The notes beneath the pieces are model-generated. The model was not told where the DNA came from and did no database searches. It was given only the letters and a program-made list of their open reading frames with translations. 64,000 nucleotides of DNA from Rhynochetos jubatus (Eukaryota; Chordata; Aves; Eurypygiformes; Rhynochetidae), in contig CM050654.1 in the NCBI GenBank assembly GCA_027574665.1, forward strand, positions 24,819,722 through 24,883,721, given 5' to 3'. The stretch's first letter is position 1; each line of letters starts with the position of its first letter. Made by a program: the position numbers and the translations under genes. Below are positions 62,306 to 64,000 of the stretch, one piece after another.

Positions 62306-64000
62306 GTAATCGTCTTATTTCATTACTACTAATGTGTGTTTTTGTAATACGTCTTTTTTTTTGTACTCTTAGGAAACAATGTGGGGTTCTCATCATATTG
62401 ATTGCATTGTGACACTGGGACGAATGCTCCACTTCTCTAAGGATTTCAAAATCAAGTTATTTAACAGCTTATTCAATAGATTCTAAACATTAAGCGATAT
62501 CAGAATTACAATCATATTTATGGAATTGTAATTAAACTGAATCCTTACCTTTCATAACCCAGTGGTTTACAGTGTGATGTTTTTATAATCGTTCAAAGAA
62601 AATATTCTGAAGATTAATTAGAACAAGCAAAACAAACATTTTCTGGATTTCTGCTTCCAACACAAGTAGTAGTGTGTCCTTTAAAGGATGGTTTAGAAAT
62701 ATATGTGGCATCTTAAAGTACACTGCAGTATGTCTCCTTGGGGATAAGGTATTCCTAAGTCTCAAGACATTGTATAAATTTTAGTATAAATAAAAGAATA
62801 AACTAGTAAGGAGACCATTTACAGAAGTGACACTAAAAGAGCAATAGGTTTTTGACTACTACTCTTTGTTCCTGTACAATGATTATGGTGTTGTAAAATT
62901 ATCCCAGTGCTTCCCTGGATTCTAAAATATGAAAAAGGAAGCAGCCCCCAAATAATCTAACCTTCATTTTTAACTGGGCTCCACATATGTTTTATAAGGT
63001 TTTTGAAACTACAGCTTTCCCATGTAGCAGCTTCAGCTTTCTCGCTTGAGGAGCTCACCAGGACTATGTCTCTACTTTTAGTTGCTGCATATAGAACGAT
63101 GGATTGAGATGGGGCATGAGGGTGTCCCTTCCCCTTGAGGACAGGAATCAGCCTGTCTCTGCCAGTCACAGATAAGCAGCTGCCATATTTGAGTGTGCAG
63201 TTCAAAAGTGGTTGAGTGTTCCAGTCTGCAGGACAAGACCAACGAAGTTAGAGCCTCAGAAGATAGTTCTGAATGAAAGTCAGATGCTGGGAATAGCTCA
63301 TACTGTGGTAATTTTTTTGTGTTGTGATTTGGTTTTGTGTTGCAGCTTTGTCAGGCTTAAATTCTTATCTTAGTTACTTTGCTATCACTAATGTAAACAA
63401 AGTAGTAAATATTAAGCAAATATGCAAACTTTGCATTTCTGAATTTTCAGTATAGTGCAGACCTTATAGGATAAAACTTAAGTTTAGTTCAGTTGTTTGG
63501 TGCAATGCTGAATGAAAGCATTTATTCCACGCTTTCTCATTAATCTTGGGCAAGGCAGGCCCTAAAAGAAACTCTGCAGGTTAGTACCTAAAGCATAAAT
63601 TGTGTTGCTCTTACCAGAGGATAAGAAATTTCCCGTGCACACAGACCTGTACGTGTGTAGGTATGTAAGGTGTATGGTTGCTGTAGCATCCACTGATACA
63701 AAGTCCTAGACAGGAAACACTTAAGCACAGGTCCATGGGTACCTTGGAAGGAGAAGAGTGGTTCCACATTTTATCACTCCTGCTTAAGCCCCAGTGATTT
63801 GTTACAGTAAAATACATTGCTATTACACCTACACATAGAAATAGAGAACTTCATAAAAATACATCTTGAAATAAATGGAATCTACTCATTTCTTTACATT
63901 TAGTTCCTAATTGCAAAGTAATCGAATTCCAAATCTTGAAAACCTTAGCATGCATTCTTTCACAGTTTTTGTAAAAAATGTTTATAATTTATTGAGAACA
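62306..64000 (+). other. IFIH1: IFIH1 intron 2 (continues past the window)
   Basis: AT-rich intronic sequence runs to the window end. I see no further IFIH1 exon and no recognisable repeat. Confidence 0.75.

Overview
The window is nuclear DNA from a bird. The evidence is vertebrate genes with GT-AG introns, several CR1 LINE 3' ends with the typical ATTCTATGATTCTATGA tail, avian-type ERV LTR fragments, and the gene order KCNH7 - (GCA) - IFIH1, which is the same neighbourhood as human 2q24 read in reverse. The species cannot be named from sequence alone. Nothing bacterial, viral-genomic or plasmid-like is present.

Layout. Positions 1-46661 hold the 3' half of KCNH7 (ERG3, a voltage-gated potassium channel) on the + strand. 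Nine coding exons run from the end of voltage-sensor segment S4 to the stop codon. Together they give 2052 bp in one continuous frame (683 residues plus stop), with every junction at GT-AG and in matching phase. The N-terminal PAS, S1-S3 and most of S4 lie before the window. Introns are long (up to 12 kb), AT-rich and mostly unique sequence, with two old CR1 copies, one degraded LTR, a young CR1 and simple repeats. The KCNH7 3' UTR follows 46661, with candidate poly(A) signals at 47467 and 47913.

From about 48.8 to 57.5 kb, where GCA (grancalcin, a penta-EF-hand calcium-binding protein) should sit on the - strand, I find only exon-like remnants. The best is exon 2 at 55378-55525, with a good splice donor but two apparent frameshifts. 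A second recognisable piece, matching the fourth EF-hand region, lies near 49.4-49.5 kb. This looks like an in-place (unitary) pseudogene. Its presumed CpG-island promoter, with NRF1 and CCAAT sites, is still present at about 57.0-57.8 kb.

From 59.6 kb IFIH1 (MDA5, cytosolic double-stranded RNA sensor) begins on the + strand. Exon 1 (59628-60077) and exon 2 (62149-62305) encode the tandem CARD region. The helicase and C-terminal domain lie beyond the window. A textbook interferon-stimulated response element lies about 190 bp upstream of the ATG, in a CpG island. Two LTR fragments lie 0.8-1.5 kb further upstream.

KCNH7 (neuronal excitability) and IFIH1 (antiviral sensing) are neighbours by conserved synteny, not because they share a pathway. 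I found no convincing new system. The most useful observations are the apparent loss of GCA, its persisting CpG island, the IFIH1 promoter architecture, possible intron-retention isoforms of KCNH7, and one unexplained exon-like reading frame at 52.9 kb.
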